From: JAGXQV01 sp964505475
Lineage (GTDB): Bacteria > Pseudomonadota > Gammaproteobacteria > Burkholderiales > Sulfuricellaceae
Length of the DNA: 61,084 bases
Direction: 5' to 3'
Assembly (NCBI GenBank): GCA_964505475.1
Contig: CAZDIJ010000010.1
Location: 1-61,084 of the forward strand
Shown here: positions 27,851 through 37,204 of the stretch, one piece after another
Layout: every line of letters begins with the position of its first letter
Position numbering within the stretch: the stretch's first letter is position 1
Notes under the pieces: generated by a model
The model's database searches: none
Told to the model about the DNA's origin: nothing
Seen by the model: the letters and a program-made list of their open reading frames with translations, nothing else
Translations under genes and position numbers: made by a program

Positions 27851-29117
27851 TACCCTGCGCCTCGCCGGCCAGGCGCTGACCCAGACGCTGGCCGGGCGTA
27901 ATCTCAACGAAGTCCTGCACGCGCTGCATGCGCGCCATCCTTCGCTTACCCCCCAGCAGCGCGCCGCCATCCAGGACTTGAGCTACGGCGCGCTGCGCTT
28001 TTACGGGCGCTATGCCGCCATCCTCGACCTGTTGATGGAAAAGCCGCTTGCCGACGAAACGGTCAAGGGCGTGCTGCTGGCGTCCCTGCATCAACTGGAA
28101 AACCGCAAGGCGCCGGAACATGCGGTGGTCGATCAAGCCGTGCAGGCCGTCCAGGCGCTGCGCAAACCGTGGGCCAAGGGGCTGGTCAATGCCGTGCTGC
28201 GCAACTTCCTGCGCCAGCGCGAATCCCTGCTGGAGCGTGCCGACCAGGCGGGCGAAATGTCCCGCTATTCCCATCCGCAATGGTGGATAGACAAACTGCG
28301 CGGCCAGTATCCCTCCGATTGGCAAGCCATGCTCGCCGCCAACAACGCCCATCCCCCCATGACACTGCGGGTCAACCGCCGCAAATCTGAAGCGGGCGCT
28401 TACGCCGAATTGCTGCGGCAGCACGGCATGGAAGCCGATTGCGTGGGCGAAACCGCATTGCGCCTGCGCCAGCCGGTAGCGGTGGCCAGGCTGCCGGGGT
28501 TTGCCGAGGGCGTGGTCTCGGTGCAAGATGCCGGTGCGCAATGGGCGGCGCGACTGCTTGATGTCGAAGACGGCATGCGGGTGCTGGACGCCTGCGCCGC
28601 GCCCGGCGGCAAGGCCGCCCACCTGCTCGAATTGGCCGATGTCGAGCTTACCGCGCTGGACAGCGACCCCGCCCGCCTGGAGAAAGTCGGCGAGAACCTG
28701 CGCCGCCTCGGCCTGCATGCCGATTGCCGCTGCGGCGATGCCGCAGCGCCGGCAGAATGGTGGGACGGCGAGCCGTTCCAGCGCATCCTGGCGGACGTGC
28801 CGTGCAGCGCTTCGGGCGTGGTGCGCCGCCACCCGGACATCAAGTGGCTGCGCCGCGCCAGCGACATCGCCGCTTTTGCCGGACAACAGAGCGAAATCCT
28901 GGATGCGCTGTGGCACCTGCTGGCAAGAGGTGGTAAATTGCTGTACGTCACATGCTCGGTGTTCGCCGAGGAAAATCAACGGCAAATCGAGAGTTTTCTG
29001 GAGAAACACCCGGATGCCCGCCGCTTGCCGTTGGCGGATGGGGATACAATCGACGGGCAACGGATTCCAACTGACGATCACGATGGGTTTTTCTATGCGC
29101 TACTGGCAAAAAGTTAG
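27843..29117 (+). CDS. rsmB: 16S rRNA (cytosine-967 C5) methyltransferase
   Basis: RsmB/Sun methylates C967. It has an N-terminal NusB-like helical domain (about 1-140) and a C-terminal SAM domain with CAAPGGKAAHLLEL, DVPCSASG and TCSVF, which hold the two catalytic cysteines. It starts with TTG, 8 bases inside htpX, which suggests translational coupling. Its last 23 bases overlap the next gene. Confidence 0.95.
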   Translation: MLDTLRLAGQALTQTLAGRNLNEVLHALHARHPSLTPQQRAAIQDLSYGALRFYGRYAAILDLLMEKPLADETVKGVLLASLHQLENRKAPEHAVVDQAVQAVQALRKPWAKGLVNAVLRNFLRQRESLLERADQAGEMSRYSHPQWWIDKLRGQYPSDWQAMLAANNAHPPMTLRVNRRKSEAGAYAELLRQHGMEADCVGETALRLRQPVAVARLPGFAEGVVSVQDAGAQWAARLLDVEDGMRVLDACAAPGGKAAHLLELADVELTALDSDPARLEKVGENLRRLGLHADCRCGDAAAPAEWWDGEPFQRILADVPCSASGVVRRHPDIKWLRRASDIAAFAGQQSEILDALWHLLARGGKLLYVTCSVFAEENQRQIESFLEKHPDARRLPLADGDTIDGQRIPTDDHDGFFYALLAKS

Positions 29118-29652
29118 CGGAATAATGGGGATGGCGCTTTGGCTGGCGGCGGCGCCGCTCGCCCACGCCGAGAACGCCGAAACCCGGAGCGCCGAACTGG
29201 AGTGGGCGGAGGAAGCCCTGATTCTCAACGCCGAATTCGACATCAATCTCAACGCCACTCTGGAAGACGCCCTGAACAAAGGCGTACCGCTCAACTTCGT
29301 GGCGGAGTTCGAGTTGAAGCGGCCGCGCTGGTACTGGCTCGACGAAACCGTTTCCGCCGCCCAGCAGCACATCCGCCTGAGCTATCATGCATTGACGCGC
29401 CAGTACCAGCTCAATGTCAACAACCAGCAGCGCAATTTTTCCGTGCTCAGCGAAGCGCGCCGCGAGCTGGGACGCCTGCGCGACTGGCCGGTAGGCAAAC
29501 GCGGCCAGATCAAGGACAAACAGAACTATATCGCGGCCCTGCGCTTTCGCCTCGACCTGACCCAACTTCCCAAACCGCTGCAAGTCAACGCGCTGGCTTC
29601 CAAGGAATGGAATCTCGATTCCGAATGGCACCGCTGGAATTATCCCTCCTGA
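29095..29652 (+). CDS. DUF4390 family exported protein
   Basis: The 185-residue product begins with a signal peptide (MGMALWLAAAPLAHAE near residues 11-26) and continues as a DUF4390-type beta-rich domain with FELKRPRWYWLDE and LSYHALTRQYQLN. Function is unknown. The position between rsmB and ntrY is conserved in betaproteobacteria. The ATG at 29095 lies in the rsmB tail; an in-frame ATG at 29083 is possible. Confidence 0.85.
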   Translation: MRYWQKVSGIMGMALWLAAAPLAHAENAETRSAELEWAEEALILNAEFDINLNATLEDALNKGVPLNFVAEFELKRPRWYWLDETVSAAQQHIRLSYHALTRQYQLNVNNQQRNFSVLSEARRELGRLRDWPVGKRGQIKDKQNYIAALRFRLDLTQLPKPLQVNALASKEWNLDSEWHRWNYPS

Positions 29653-29680
29653 TTGACGGGCATTTGGCGCACGCTCCGAA

Positions 29681-31816
29681 ATGAAGCTGCTGCAATACGT
29701 CATCATCCTGTGCATCAGCCTGGGCGGCGTGCTGCTGTATCTGCTGTCCAAGGCGAGCGCCAACAGCACCGCCTTTACCGAGAACTACACCCTGCTGTTG
29801 GCGCTCAACGGCATTCTGGTGGTTTTTCTGGCGGGGTTGATCGGCTACCAGTTGTGGATCTTGCGGCGCAAGCTGAAAGCCAGGATGTTCGGCTCCAAGC
29901 TGACCCTGCGCCTGGTGATGTACTTCGCCCTGATGGCGGTGCTGCCGGGGATGCTGGTTTACGGCGTGTCGGTGCAATTCCTGACCAAAAGCATCGAATC
30001 GTGGTTCGACGTGCGCGTCGATAATGCCCTGGAAGGCGGCTTGAGCCTGGGGCGCAGCGCCCTCGACAACCTGTTGCGCGACTTGACCAAAAAAGGCGAA
30101 ATCATGGCGCTGACGCTCTCCGACCAGCCGGCCAGCGCCCACCTCACTTCGCTCAACGCCTTGCGCGAGCAAGCCGGGGTGCAGGAAGTGACGCTATACA
30201 ACTCGCGCGGTTCGCTGATGGCCTATGCCGGCAACGAGCGCGCCAGCCTGCTGACCGAAAAGCCCTCCTCCGCCTTGTTGCGCCAGGTGCGCCAGCAACA
30301 GGCGTTCGCCGCCATCGAAACGGTGCCGGGCAAGGGCTTGTTCCTGCGCGTGATCGTGCCGGTCAACGTGCTCACCCTGAGCGAGGACGTGCGCATTCTG
30401 CAATTGCTGCAACCGGTTCCGGGGCAGTTGGCCAGGGACGCGGAAACGGTGCAGGAAATTTACCGCGATTACCAGGAGTTGTCCCTGTCGCGCCTGGGGC
30501 TGAAGCGCATCTACGGCCTGACCTTGACCCTGACCCTGCTGCTGTCGCTGTTGTCGGCGATCGCCTTGGCGTTCTTGCTTTCCGCGCGGCTTTCCGCGCC
30601 GCTGGGCATTCTGGCCAAGGGCACCCGCGCGGTGGCTTCCGGCGATTTCAGCGAAATGCCCGAGGTGCGCAGCCGCGATGAGCTGGGCATCCTGATGCAA
30701 TCCTTCAACAGCATGACTCGCCAGCTCGCCGACGCCCGCGCCGTGGTGGAATTCAACCAGCAGCAGCTGGAAACCGCCAAGGTCTACCTCGAAAGCATTC
30801 TGGCGCATCTTTCCAGCGGGGTGCTGGCCTTCGACGACAAATTCACCCTGCGCACCGTCAACCCGGCCGCCGCGCAGATACTCGGGGTGGATTTTCCTTC
30901 CTTCCGCCGTCGCGGCCTGGTCGAGGGAGAAGGCCAGGAACCGGCGGTTCGCGCCTTTGCCGAGGAAATCCTGCGTCGGTTCCAGGAACATGACGACCGC
31001 GAGTGGCAGCGGCAGATCGAGTTCCCCGGCAAATCCGGCAAGCAGGTTCTGCTGGTGCGTGGCACTCGCCTGCCGGTAGCGGTGGGCAGCGGCTACATCG
31101 TGGTGTTCGACGACATCACCCATCTGCTGCAAGCCCAGCGCGACGCCGCATGGGGCGAGGTGGCGCGGCGCCTTGCCCATGAAATCAAGAATCCGCTGAC
31201 GCCGATCCAGCTTTCCGCCGAACGCCTGGAACACAAGCTGGCGGAAAAGCTGGATAATGCCGATGCCGACATGCTGCGCCGCGCGACCGGCACCATCGTC
31301 AACCAGGTCGCGGCATTGAAGAACATGGTGGATGCCTTCAGCGAATATGCGCGCACCCCGAAACTGAATTTGCAACAACTGAAGCTGAATGAGCTGGTGC
31401 AGGAAGTGCTGGCCTTGTACGAGAATTCCGCTTGCCGCATCACCACGCAGTTGGCGCCGGACTTGCCGGAAATCGAGGGGGATACCACCCTGTTGCGCCA
31501 GGTCATCCATAATTTGCTGCGTAATGCCCAGGATGCCGTGGCCGATGCGGCGCGACCGGAGATCGCCCTGCAAACCGGCCTCGAAGACGGCTGGGTGCGG
31601 TTGTCGATTTGCGATAACGGCTGCGGCTTTCCCGAGCACCTGATGCCGCGCCTGTTCGAACCCTACGTCACCACCAAATCGAAGGGAACCGGATTGGGGC
31701 TGGCGATTGTGAAGAAAATCGTAGAAGAGCACAATGGAAAAATGCATATAGAAAACCTAGCGGCAGGCGCTTGCATCGGCGTGCTGCTTCCCTGCGCGGA
31801 GGCGCGCCATGGCTAA
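29681..31816 (+). CDS. ntrY: Sensor histidine kinase, NtrY-like
   Basis: Membrane sensor kinase of the NtrY family. Order: N-terminal membrane helices (about 1-110), a periplasmic or extended sensor part, a membrane helix and HAMP domain (about 275-350), a PAS domain (about 365-490), a HisKA box with phospho-acceptor His500 in ARRLAHEIKNPLTPIQ, and an HATPase domain with NLLRNAQDA, DNGCGFP and KGTGLGLAIV. Its end overlaps ntrX by 8 bases. Family members respond to nitrogen or redox state; the signal here is unknown. Confidence 0.92.
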   Translation: MKLLQYVIILCISLGGVLLYLLSKASANSTAFTENYTLLLALNGILVVFLAGLIGYQLWILRRKLKARMFGSKLTLRLVMYFALMAVLPGMLVYGVSVQFLTKSIESWFDVRVDNALEGGLSLGRSALDNLLRDLTKKGEIMALTLSDQPASAHLTSLNALREQAGVQEVTLYNSRGSLMAYAGNERASLLTEKPSSALLRQVRQQQAFAAIETVPGKGLFLRVIVPVNVLTLSEDVRILQLLQPVPGQLARDAETVQEIYRDYQELSLSRLGLKRIYGLTLTLTLLLSLLSAIALAFLLSARLSAPLGILAKGTRAVASGDFSEMPEVRSRDELGILMQSFNSMTRQLADARAVVEFNQQQLETAKVYLESILAHLSSGVLAFDDKFTLRTVNPAAAQILGVDFPSFRRRGLVEGEGQEPAVRAFAEEILRRFQEHDDREWQRQIEFPGKSGKQVLLVRGTRLPVAVGSGYIVVFDDITHLLQAQRDAAWGEVARRLAHEIKNPLTPIQLSAERLEHKLAEKLDNADADMLRRATGTIVNQVAALKNMVDAFSEYARTPKLNLQQLKLNELVQEVLALYENSACRITTQLAPDLPEIEGDTTLLRQVIHNLLRNAQDAVADAARPEIALQTGLEDGWVRLSICDNGCGFPEHLMPRLFEPYVTTKSKGTGLGLAIVKKIVEEHNGKMHIENLAAGACIGVLLPCAEARHG

Positions 31817-33080
31817 CATGACGCAAATCCTGGTGGTGGACGATGAAGTCGGCATCCGCGAATTGCTGCTGGAAATTCTTCACGACGAAGGCTACCAGGT
31901 AAAGCTGGCGGAGAATGCCGAGGAGGCGCGGGAGTTTCGCAACCAGAAAAGCCCCGATCTGGTTCTGCTCGACATCTGGATGCCGGATACCGACGGCGTG
32001 ACCTTGTTGCGCGAATGGGCGAGCGGCGGGCTGTTGACCATGCCGGTAATCATGATGTCCGGCCACGGCACCATCGACACCGCGGTGGAGGCGACCAAGA
32101 TCGGCGCGTTCGATTTTCTGGAAAAGCCCATCGCGCTGCAAAAGCTGCTGGGGACCGTCGAACGCGCGCTGAAAAGGAACGGCCAGCACCCGCATTGCCA
32201 GGGTACGCTCGAAGGTTTGGGGCGCAGCCCCCTGGTCGGCGAGCTGAAAAAGCGCCTGGAGCTGATTTCTCGCAGCCGCGTCCCCTTGATCCTGAACGGT
32301 GAAGACGCCGCCTCGCTGGAAGTCTGCGCCCGTTTTTTTCACCGGGCGGATACCCCGTGGATAGAACTGGAGGATTTTTCGGAACTGGCCGAGCGGCCGC
32401 TGGAAGTGCTGGAACGCGCCCGCGATGGCGTCCTGTATTTGCACGACATCGCGGAGTTGGCGCGGCTGGAGCAAAAAGGTCTGCTGCTGCTGCTGGGTAA
32501 ATTGGAAAAAAGCGCCGCCCGGCTGATTTGCGCGACATCCAAGGCTTTGCCGCAAGCCGTGGAAAGCGGCGCGTTCGATCTCCATCTGTACCAAGGGCTT
32601 AGCCGCGTCACGCTGACGGTGCCGCCGCTGCGCGAACACCGCGAGGATATTCCCGAGCTGGCCAGCCGCTTGCTCGCCACGCTGGCGGAAAGCGGCGAGT
32701 TCCCTCCGCGCCGCTTCAGCCCGGCGGCGCTGGAGGCCTTGCGCATCCATAATTGGCCGGGCAATCTGGCGCAGCTCGGCAACGTCGTGAAAACCCTGGC
32801 CTTGACGTCGCTGGAGGAAGAAATTTCGCTGCGCGAAACCGAGCAGGTGCTGACCCCTTACGCGGCGCAACCGTTTGGCGGCGCCGGACAAGCACTGCCG
32901 CTCGATCTGCCCTTGCGCGAGGCGCGCGAAGTGTTCGAGCGGGCCTATTTCGACCACCAGATCAGGAAGGCGGGCGGCAATATGAGCCGCGTCGCCGATT
33001 TTGCCGGTCTGGAGCGCACCCATTTATACCGCAAGCTGAAACAGCTCGGCATACGCTTCGCCAAGAAAAACGAAGAGTGA
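31809..33080 (+). CDS. ntrX: NtrX-like response regulator with degenerate AAA+ domain
   Basis: The 423-residue protein has an intact receiver (acidic pair D11-D12, phospho-acceptor D55 in LVLLDIWMP, K106), a middle region aligned with the sigma54-activator AAA+ domain, and a Fis-type HTH (about 377-415). The AAA+ part is abnormal. The Walker A position reads GEDAASLE (164-171) without the lysine, GAFTGA is absent, Walker B reads GVLYLHDI, and the arginine finger region reads FDLHLYQGL. About 70 residues are missing against NtrC. The frame is open throughout, so this is divergence, not a frameshift. It probably binds DNA but cannot remodel sigma54 holoenzyme. Confidence 0.9.
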   Translation: MANMTQILVVDDEVGIRELLLEILHDEGYQVKLAENAEEAREFRNQKSPDLVLLDIWMPDTDGVTLLREWASGGLLTMPVIMMSGHGTIDTAVEATKIGAFDFLEKPIALQKLLGTVERALKRNGQHPHCQGTLEGLGRSPLVGELKKRLELISRSRVPLILNGEDAASLEVCARFFHRADTPWIELEDFSELAERPLEVLERARDGVLYLHDIAELARLEQKGLLLLLGKLEKSAARLICATSKALPQAVESGAFDLHLYQGLSRVTLTVPPLREHREDIPELASRLLATLAESGEFPPRRFSPAALEALRIHNWPGNLAQLGNVVKTLALTSLEEEISLRETEQVLTPYAAQPFGGAGQALPLDLPLREAREVFERAYFDHQIRKAGGNMSRVADFAGLERTHLYRKLKQLGIRFAKKNEE

Positions 33081-33094
33081 CCATCGAGGCGCCC

Positions 33095-34978
33095 ATGCAC
33101 GATTCCAGCGAAACGAAACGCACGCCCCAGGCGGCGCTTGCCCTGGCGGCGCTGGGGGTGGTGTTCGGCGACATCGGCACCAGCCCGCTCTACACCATGA
33201 AGGAAGTCTTCGCCGGCAACCATCCCATCCCGTATTCACCGGACAACGTGCTCGGCATCCTGTCGCTGATCCTGTGGTCGCTGATCGTCATCGTGTCGAT
33301 CAAATACGTGGTTTTCATCATGCGCGCCGACAACCGCGGCGAGGGCGGCATCATGGCGCTGATCGCCCTGGCTCTCAACGACGCCAAGGACAACCCGCTG
33401 CGGCAGCGCCTGATTATCCTGATCGGCGTCCTCGGCGCGGCGATGTTTTACGGCGATGGCATGGTCACGCCGGCCATCTCGGTGCTGTCGGCGGTGGAAG
33501 GGCTGGAAGTGGCGGCGCCGGCGCTGAAGGTGTTCGTCATCCCGATCACCCTGCTGGTGATATTCGGCCTGTTTTTTGTACAGCGCAAAGGCACGGGCAG
33601 CGTCGGCGCCTGGTTCGGTCCGGTGATGCTGCTGTGGTTCTCCACCCTGGCGCTGCTCGGCGCCGTCAATATCGTCGCCGCGCCGGGCGTGCTGAAGGCG
33701 CTCAATCCGTATTACGGGATCGGTTTCCTGATCCACAACAGCCATATCGCGTTGATCGCCATGGGCGCGGTGGTGCTTTCGGTGACCGGCGCCGAGGCGC
33801 TGTATGCGGATATGGGGCATTTCGGCAGAAAGCCGATCCGCCTGGCCTGGTTCGGTTTCGTCCTGCCGGCGTTGGTTCTCAACTATTTCGGCCAGGGCGC
33901 CTTGATCCTGAGCGAGCCGGGGGCGGTGCAGAATCCGTTTTACCATTCGGCTCCCGGCTGGGCGCTATACCCGCTGGTCGCGCTTTCCACCCTGGCCACG
34001 GTGATCGCTTCGCAGGCGGTGATTTCGGGAGCCTTCTCGGTAACGCGCCAAGCCATGCAACTGGGTTTTGTCCCGCGCGTCGAGGTACAGCATACCTCGG
34101 AAAAGGAGCAGGGACAGATTTACCTGCCCGGGGTGAATTGGGGGCTGATGGTGGCGGTGATGGTGCTGGTGCTCGGCTTCCAGTCCTCGAACAACCTGGC
34201 GGCCGCCTATGGCATCGCGGTGACCGGCGACATGATAATCACCTCAATCTTGGCGACCATCATCGTCGCCCGCGTCTGGGGCTGGGGTTGGACCAGGGCG
34301 GTGGCGCTGTTCTCCTGCCTCCTTGTCGTCGAACTGACCTTCTGGTTCGCCAACGTGCTGAAAATACCCGATGGCGGCTGGTTTCCTCTGGCCGCCGGGG
34401 TGGTCATCTTCACTTTGATGACGACCTGGAAGCGCGGCCGCCAGTTGCTCTACAAGCGTCTCGAAGGCGAGGCCATCGCCCTCGACCCCTTCATCGAAAG
34501 CCTCGCCCTGGGGCATCCGACGCGGGTCGCCGGCACGGCGGTATTCATGACGCCGAACCTCCACGGCGTACCTCACGCCATGCTGCACAACCTCAAGCAC
34601 AACAAGGTGCTGCATGAAAAGGTCGTGCTCGCCACCGTCGCCATCAAGGATATTCCCTATGTCACCGAAGCGGAACGGCTGACGGTCGAGGCGCTGCCCT
34701 ACGAGTTTTATCGGGTAACGCTGTGTTACGGCTTCATGGAAGGGCCGGATCTGCCGCGCGACCTGCAACGGTGCGCGCAACACGGTTTGGCGCTGGACAT
34801 GATGGACACCTCGTTTTTCATCGGCCGCGAAACCCTGATTCCGCGCGTCGGCTCCGAAATGTCCTTCTGGCGGGAAAAACTCTTCATCAGCATGTTCCGC
34901 AACGCCGGCAGCGCCACCAGCTTTTTCAAGCTACCGCCCAACCGGGTGGTGGAACTGGGGACGCAGGTAATCCTATAA
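33095..34978 (+). CDS. kup: Low-affinity K+ transporter Kup
   Basis: Proton-coupled potassium uptake protein. The 627-residue sequence starts near the signature LGVVFGDIGTSPLYTMKEVF, has about 12 hydrophobic helices and a C-terminal cytoplasmic domain (about 480-627). The ATG at 33095 lies 14 bases after the ntrX stop and fits family length. An inverted-repeat element follows the gene. Confidence 0.96.
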   Translation: MHDSSETKRTPQAALALAALGVVFGDIGTSPLYTMKEVFAGNHPIPYSPDNVLGILSLILWSLIVIVSIKYVVFIMRADNRGEGGIMALIALALNDAKDNPLRQRLIILIGVLGAAMFYGDGMVTPAISVLSAVEGLEVAAPALKVFVIPITLLVIFGLFFVQRKGTGSVGAWFGPVMLLWFSTLALLGAVNIVAAPGVLKALNPYYGIGFLIHNSHIALIAMGAVVLSVTGAEALYADMGHFGRKPIRLAWFGFVLPALVLNYFGQGALILSEPGAVQNPFYHSAPGWALYPLVALSTLATVIASQAVISGAFSVTRQAMQLGFVPRVEVQHTSEKEQGQIYLPGVNWGLMVAVMVLVLGFQSSNNLAAAYGIAVTGDMIITSILATIIVARVWGWGWTRAVALFSCLLVVELTFWFANVLKIPDGGWFPLAAGVVIFTLMTTWKRGRQLLYKRLEGEAIALDPFIESLALGHPTRVAGTAVFMTPNLHGVPHAMLHNLKHNKVLHEKVVLATVAIKDIPYVTEAERLTVEALPYEFYRVTLCYGFMEGPDLPRDLQRCAQHGLALDMMDTSFFIGRETLIPRVGSEMSFWREKLFISMFRNAGSATSFFKLPPNRVVELGTQVIL

Positions 34979-34996
34979 ATCTAAAAAACGCGGTTC

Positions 34997-35127
34997 AACC
35001 ACGGGGAACACGGGGAAATGACGGAATTGCAGCGAGGCATGAAAAATATGTCACTCACCCGGCGGGTGAACAGTCGATCTCTTTCAACTGGATGTTTCCC
35101 CTGTTTTCCCCTGTTTTCCCCGTGGTT
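34997..35127. repeat. Inverted-repeat element, AACCACGGGG family, copy 1
   Basis: The left arm (34997-35018) starts AACCACGGGGAACACGGGG. The right arm (35095-35127) is an imperfect reverse complement carrying CCCCTGTTTT twice and ending CCCCGTGGTT. About 76 bases separate the arms and include a small hairpin TCACCCGGCGGGTGA at 35055-35069. A second copy with perfect arms lies at 45183-45281. It fills the gap between the convergent kup and lpxL genes. Confidence 0.8.
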
Positions 35128-35139
35128 CAAATAAGGAAT

Positions 35140-36024
35140 TTAGTATAAATCCTTGCGGTAGGGCGATTCTTCCCCCTCAGGCCGCGTCTTGAAGCGTTTG
35201 TGCAGCCAGAAATACTGTTCCGGCATGTCGCGCACGCATTCCTCGATGAAGGCGTTCATGCGCCGGGTATCGGCTTCGATGCCGCCGCCGGGATATTCCT
35301 CCCAGGGCGGGTAAAACCTCAGCACGTAGCCCTCCCCACCCGGCAACTGGCGGGTGACGCAGGGCGCCACCGCCGCGCCGGTGGCGCGGGCGAGGCGCGA
35401 CAGGCCGGTGATGGTGGCTGCCGGCACGCCGAAGAACGGTGCAAAAACCGAATCGCGCGCCCCGAAATCCTGGTCCGGCAAATAATAGAACGGCAGCCCG
35501 CCGCGCAGCGCCTTGACCACCGGACGGATGCCGTCCTGGCGCGAGAACAGAGTGGCGTTGCCGAAACGGGTGCGGCCATGGCGCAGCAGCCTGTCGAAGG
35601 CCGGATTCTTCTGCCGGCTGTAGATGGAAACCAGCGGGAATTCGCTGGTGAGGCGCACCCCGCCCATGTCCAGCCCGACGAAATGGGGCGCCAGCCAGAT
35701 CACCGGCCTGCCGGCCGCCGCCTGAAGATGCTCCAACCCCTCGATGCGCACCAGTCGCTGGATGCGCTCTTTCGACGACCACCACAGGATGCCGTATTCG
35801 ACGAAGCTGCGGCCGAAGGCACGGAAATGGCGGCGCACCAGGGCTTCCCTTTCCTTGTCGGAAAGTTCGGGAAAGCATAGGCGCAGGTTGATGCGCGCCA
35901 CCCGGCGCCGCTCCCGGCCCAGCCAGTAAAGCAGCATGCCGACGCCCTGGCCGGCGCGGGCAAGCACCGCCAGCGGCAGGAAGTGCAGGAGCCACAGGAG
36001 GAACAGGCCGATGCGCGTCATCAT
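35140..36024 (-). CDS. LpxL/HtrB-type lipid A acyltransferase (first)
   Basis: Inner-membrane acyltransferase of the LpxL family, expected to add a secondary acyl chain to lipid A precursors or act as a related lysophospholipid acyltransferase. It has one N-terminal membrane helix (about 5-30), the HX4D catalytic motif in LAPHFVGLDMGGVR, and the DQDFGARDSVFAPFFG block. It is 294 residues long. ATGATG at the start allows either of two ATG codons. A paralogue lies 300 bases upstream on the same strand. Confidence 0.9.
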   Translation of the reverse strand: MMTRIGLFLLWLLHFLPLAVLARAGQGVGMLLYWLGRERRRVARINLRLCFPELSDKEREALVRRHFRAFGRSFVEYGILWWSSKERIQRLVRIEGLEHLQAAAGRPVIWLAPHFVGLDMGGVRLTSEFPLVSIYSRQKNPAFDRLLRHGRTRFGNATLFSRQDGIRPVVKALRGGLPFYYLPDQDFGARDSVFAPFFGVPAATITGLSRLARATGAAVAPCVTRQLPGGEGYVLRFYPPWEEYPGGGIEADTRRMNAFIEECVRDMPEQYFWLHKRFKTRPEGEESPYRKDLY

Positions 36025-36318
36025 TCTAAAAACCTCCGTTGGACGGGCTGGAGTGTGCGATTTTCCGGGTGTGGGGCAAGGCGCAACGACGCGGAATGGT
36101 CATTCCATTCCAAGGAGTTGCACCCGTAAAGGGCATCACCGCCCTTGTAATCCGGCACAGCCGGAACAAGGGCGCGACAACGCCGCCATGCGCCCGGAAA
36201 AGCGTGCAATCCGGCCTGTAGCGAACTGACCACAGCGGTGAAGCAAAAAACAAAGACAAAATTGAAAATAGTCATGATGTTAACGCAACAAACAAGCGGT
36301 CAACTGAGGTTCTTAGGA
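36025..36318 (-). other. Structured gap between the two acyltransferase genes
   Basis: This 294-base gap holds a strong hairpin at 36141-36173 (GCCCTTGT..TCCGGC-ACA-GCCGGA-ACAAGGGC, with a two-base bulge) and a GGAATGGTCATTCC palindrome near 36092. On the minus strand an 84-codon frame (36275-36021) opens with a hydrophobic stretch and its TGA overlaps the ATG of the next gene. I do not recognise its product and think it more likely non-coding. Confidence 0.4.
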
Positions 36319-37185
36319 TCAAGGTGCGGGCGGCGGCTCGGCGCCGCGCGGAATCTTGTAGCGGTTGTAGCTCCACAGGTATTGCGCGGGCAGCCTGCGG
36401 ATCAGGTTTTCGATGGCGCGGTTGAGGAAGTTGGCCGCCGCCATGGGTTCGTCGGGCAGCCCTTCGGGCAGCGGCGCCAGCCACAGGTCGAAGCCCGTCC
36501 CGCGCGGCAGCCGCTCGGCGTAGGCGAGGATCACCGCCGCCCCGGTGCCGCGGGCCAGCCGCGCCGCCAGGGTCATGGTGTAAGCGGGGCGACCGAAGAA
36601 TGTCGCCCACACCCCTTCGCCGTTGCCCGGCGTCTGGTCGGGCAGGATGCCCACCGCCTCGCCGCGCTTCAAGGCCTTGAGCAGAGACTTCACCCCGCCC
36701 ATGTCGGTGGGCGCCAGCGAGACCTGGCCGCGCTGCCGGCCGATTTCCAGCAGCGGTTGCAGCCAGCGCAGCTTGGGCGGGCGGTAGAGCACGGTGATAG
36801 GATGGCGCGCTGCGTAGTAGAGACTGGTGATCTCGAAGCAGCCCAGGTGCGGGGTGAGGAAGATGATGCCCTTGCCGCGCTCCAGCGCCGCCTCGACGTG
36901 CTCCCAGCCGTGAACCTCGCGCATCAGGGCGAGGGCCTCGGCTTCCGGGCGCAGCCACACGGCGAGCAGTTCGGCGGCGCCCTTGCCGGCTTCGCCGACG
37001 GCCTGGCGCAATACCCGGCGGCAGGCGTCCGCATCGGGGCAGACCCGGCTTTTTTCCAGGTTCTCGCGCAGCCGGGCGGCATAGCTCGGCGAGGCGAAAT
37101 AGACCAGCCAGCCGAGCAACGCACCAAAGCGGTGCAGCCAGCACAGCGGTAATTTGGCGAACAGTTTCAGCAAGATGGCATGCAA
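36319..37185 (-). CDS. LpxL/HtrB-type lipid A acyltransferase (second)
   Basis: Second acyltransferase of the LpxL family. HX4D motif in FLTPHLGCFEITSLYY, the RPPKLRWLQPLLE region and the ILPDQTPGNGEGVWATFFG block are present. No ATG is found near the family N-terminus: candidates are TTG at 37185 (288 residues, chosen because the membrane helix follows directly) or TTG codons further upstream that read into a G-rich dispersed repeat. Pairs of such genes usually provide the two late acylation steps; which step each performs cannot be read from the sequence. Confidence 0.85.
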   Translation of the reverse strand: MHAILLKLFAKLPLCWLHRFGALLGWLVYFASPSYAARLRENLEKSRVCPDADACRRVLRQAVGEAGKGAAELLAVWLRPEAEALALMREVHGWEHVEAALERGKGIIFLTPHLGCFEITSLYYAARHPITVLYRPPKLRWLQPLLEIGRQRGQVSLAPTDMGGVKSLLKALKRGEAVGILPDQTPGNGEGVWATFFGRPAYTMTLAARLARGTGAAVILAYAERLPRGTGFDLWLAPLPEGLPDEPMAAANFLNRAIENLIRRLPAQYLWSYNRYKIPRGAEPPPAP

Positions 37186-37204
37186 CCGAACACGTTGAAC
37201 CAAA

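Noticed and set aside
31809..33080. Frameshift as the reason for the odd AAA+ domain of NtrX
   Set aside because: The frame is open from receiver to HTH, and motif positions are substituted instead of shifted out of frame.
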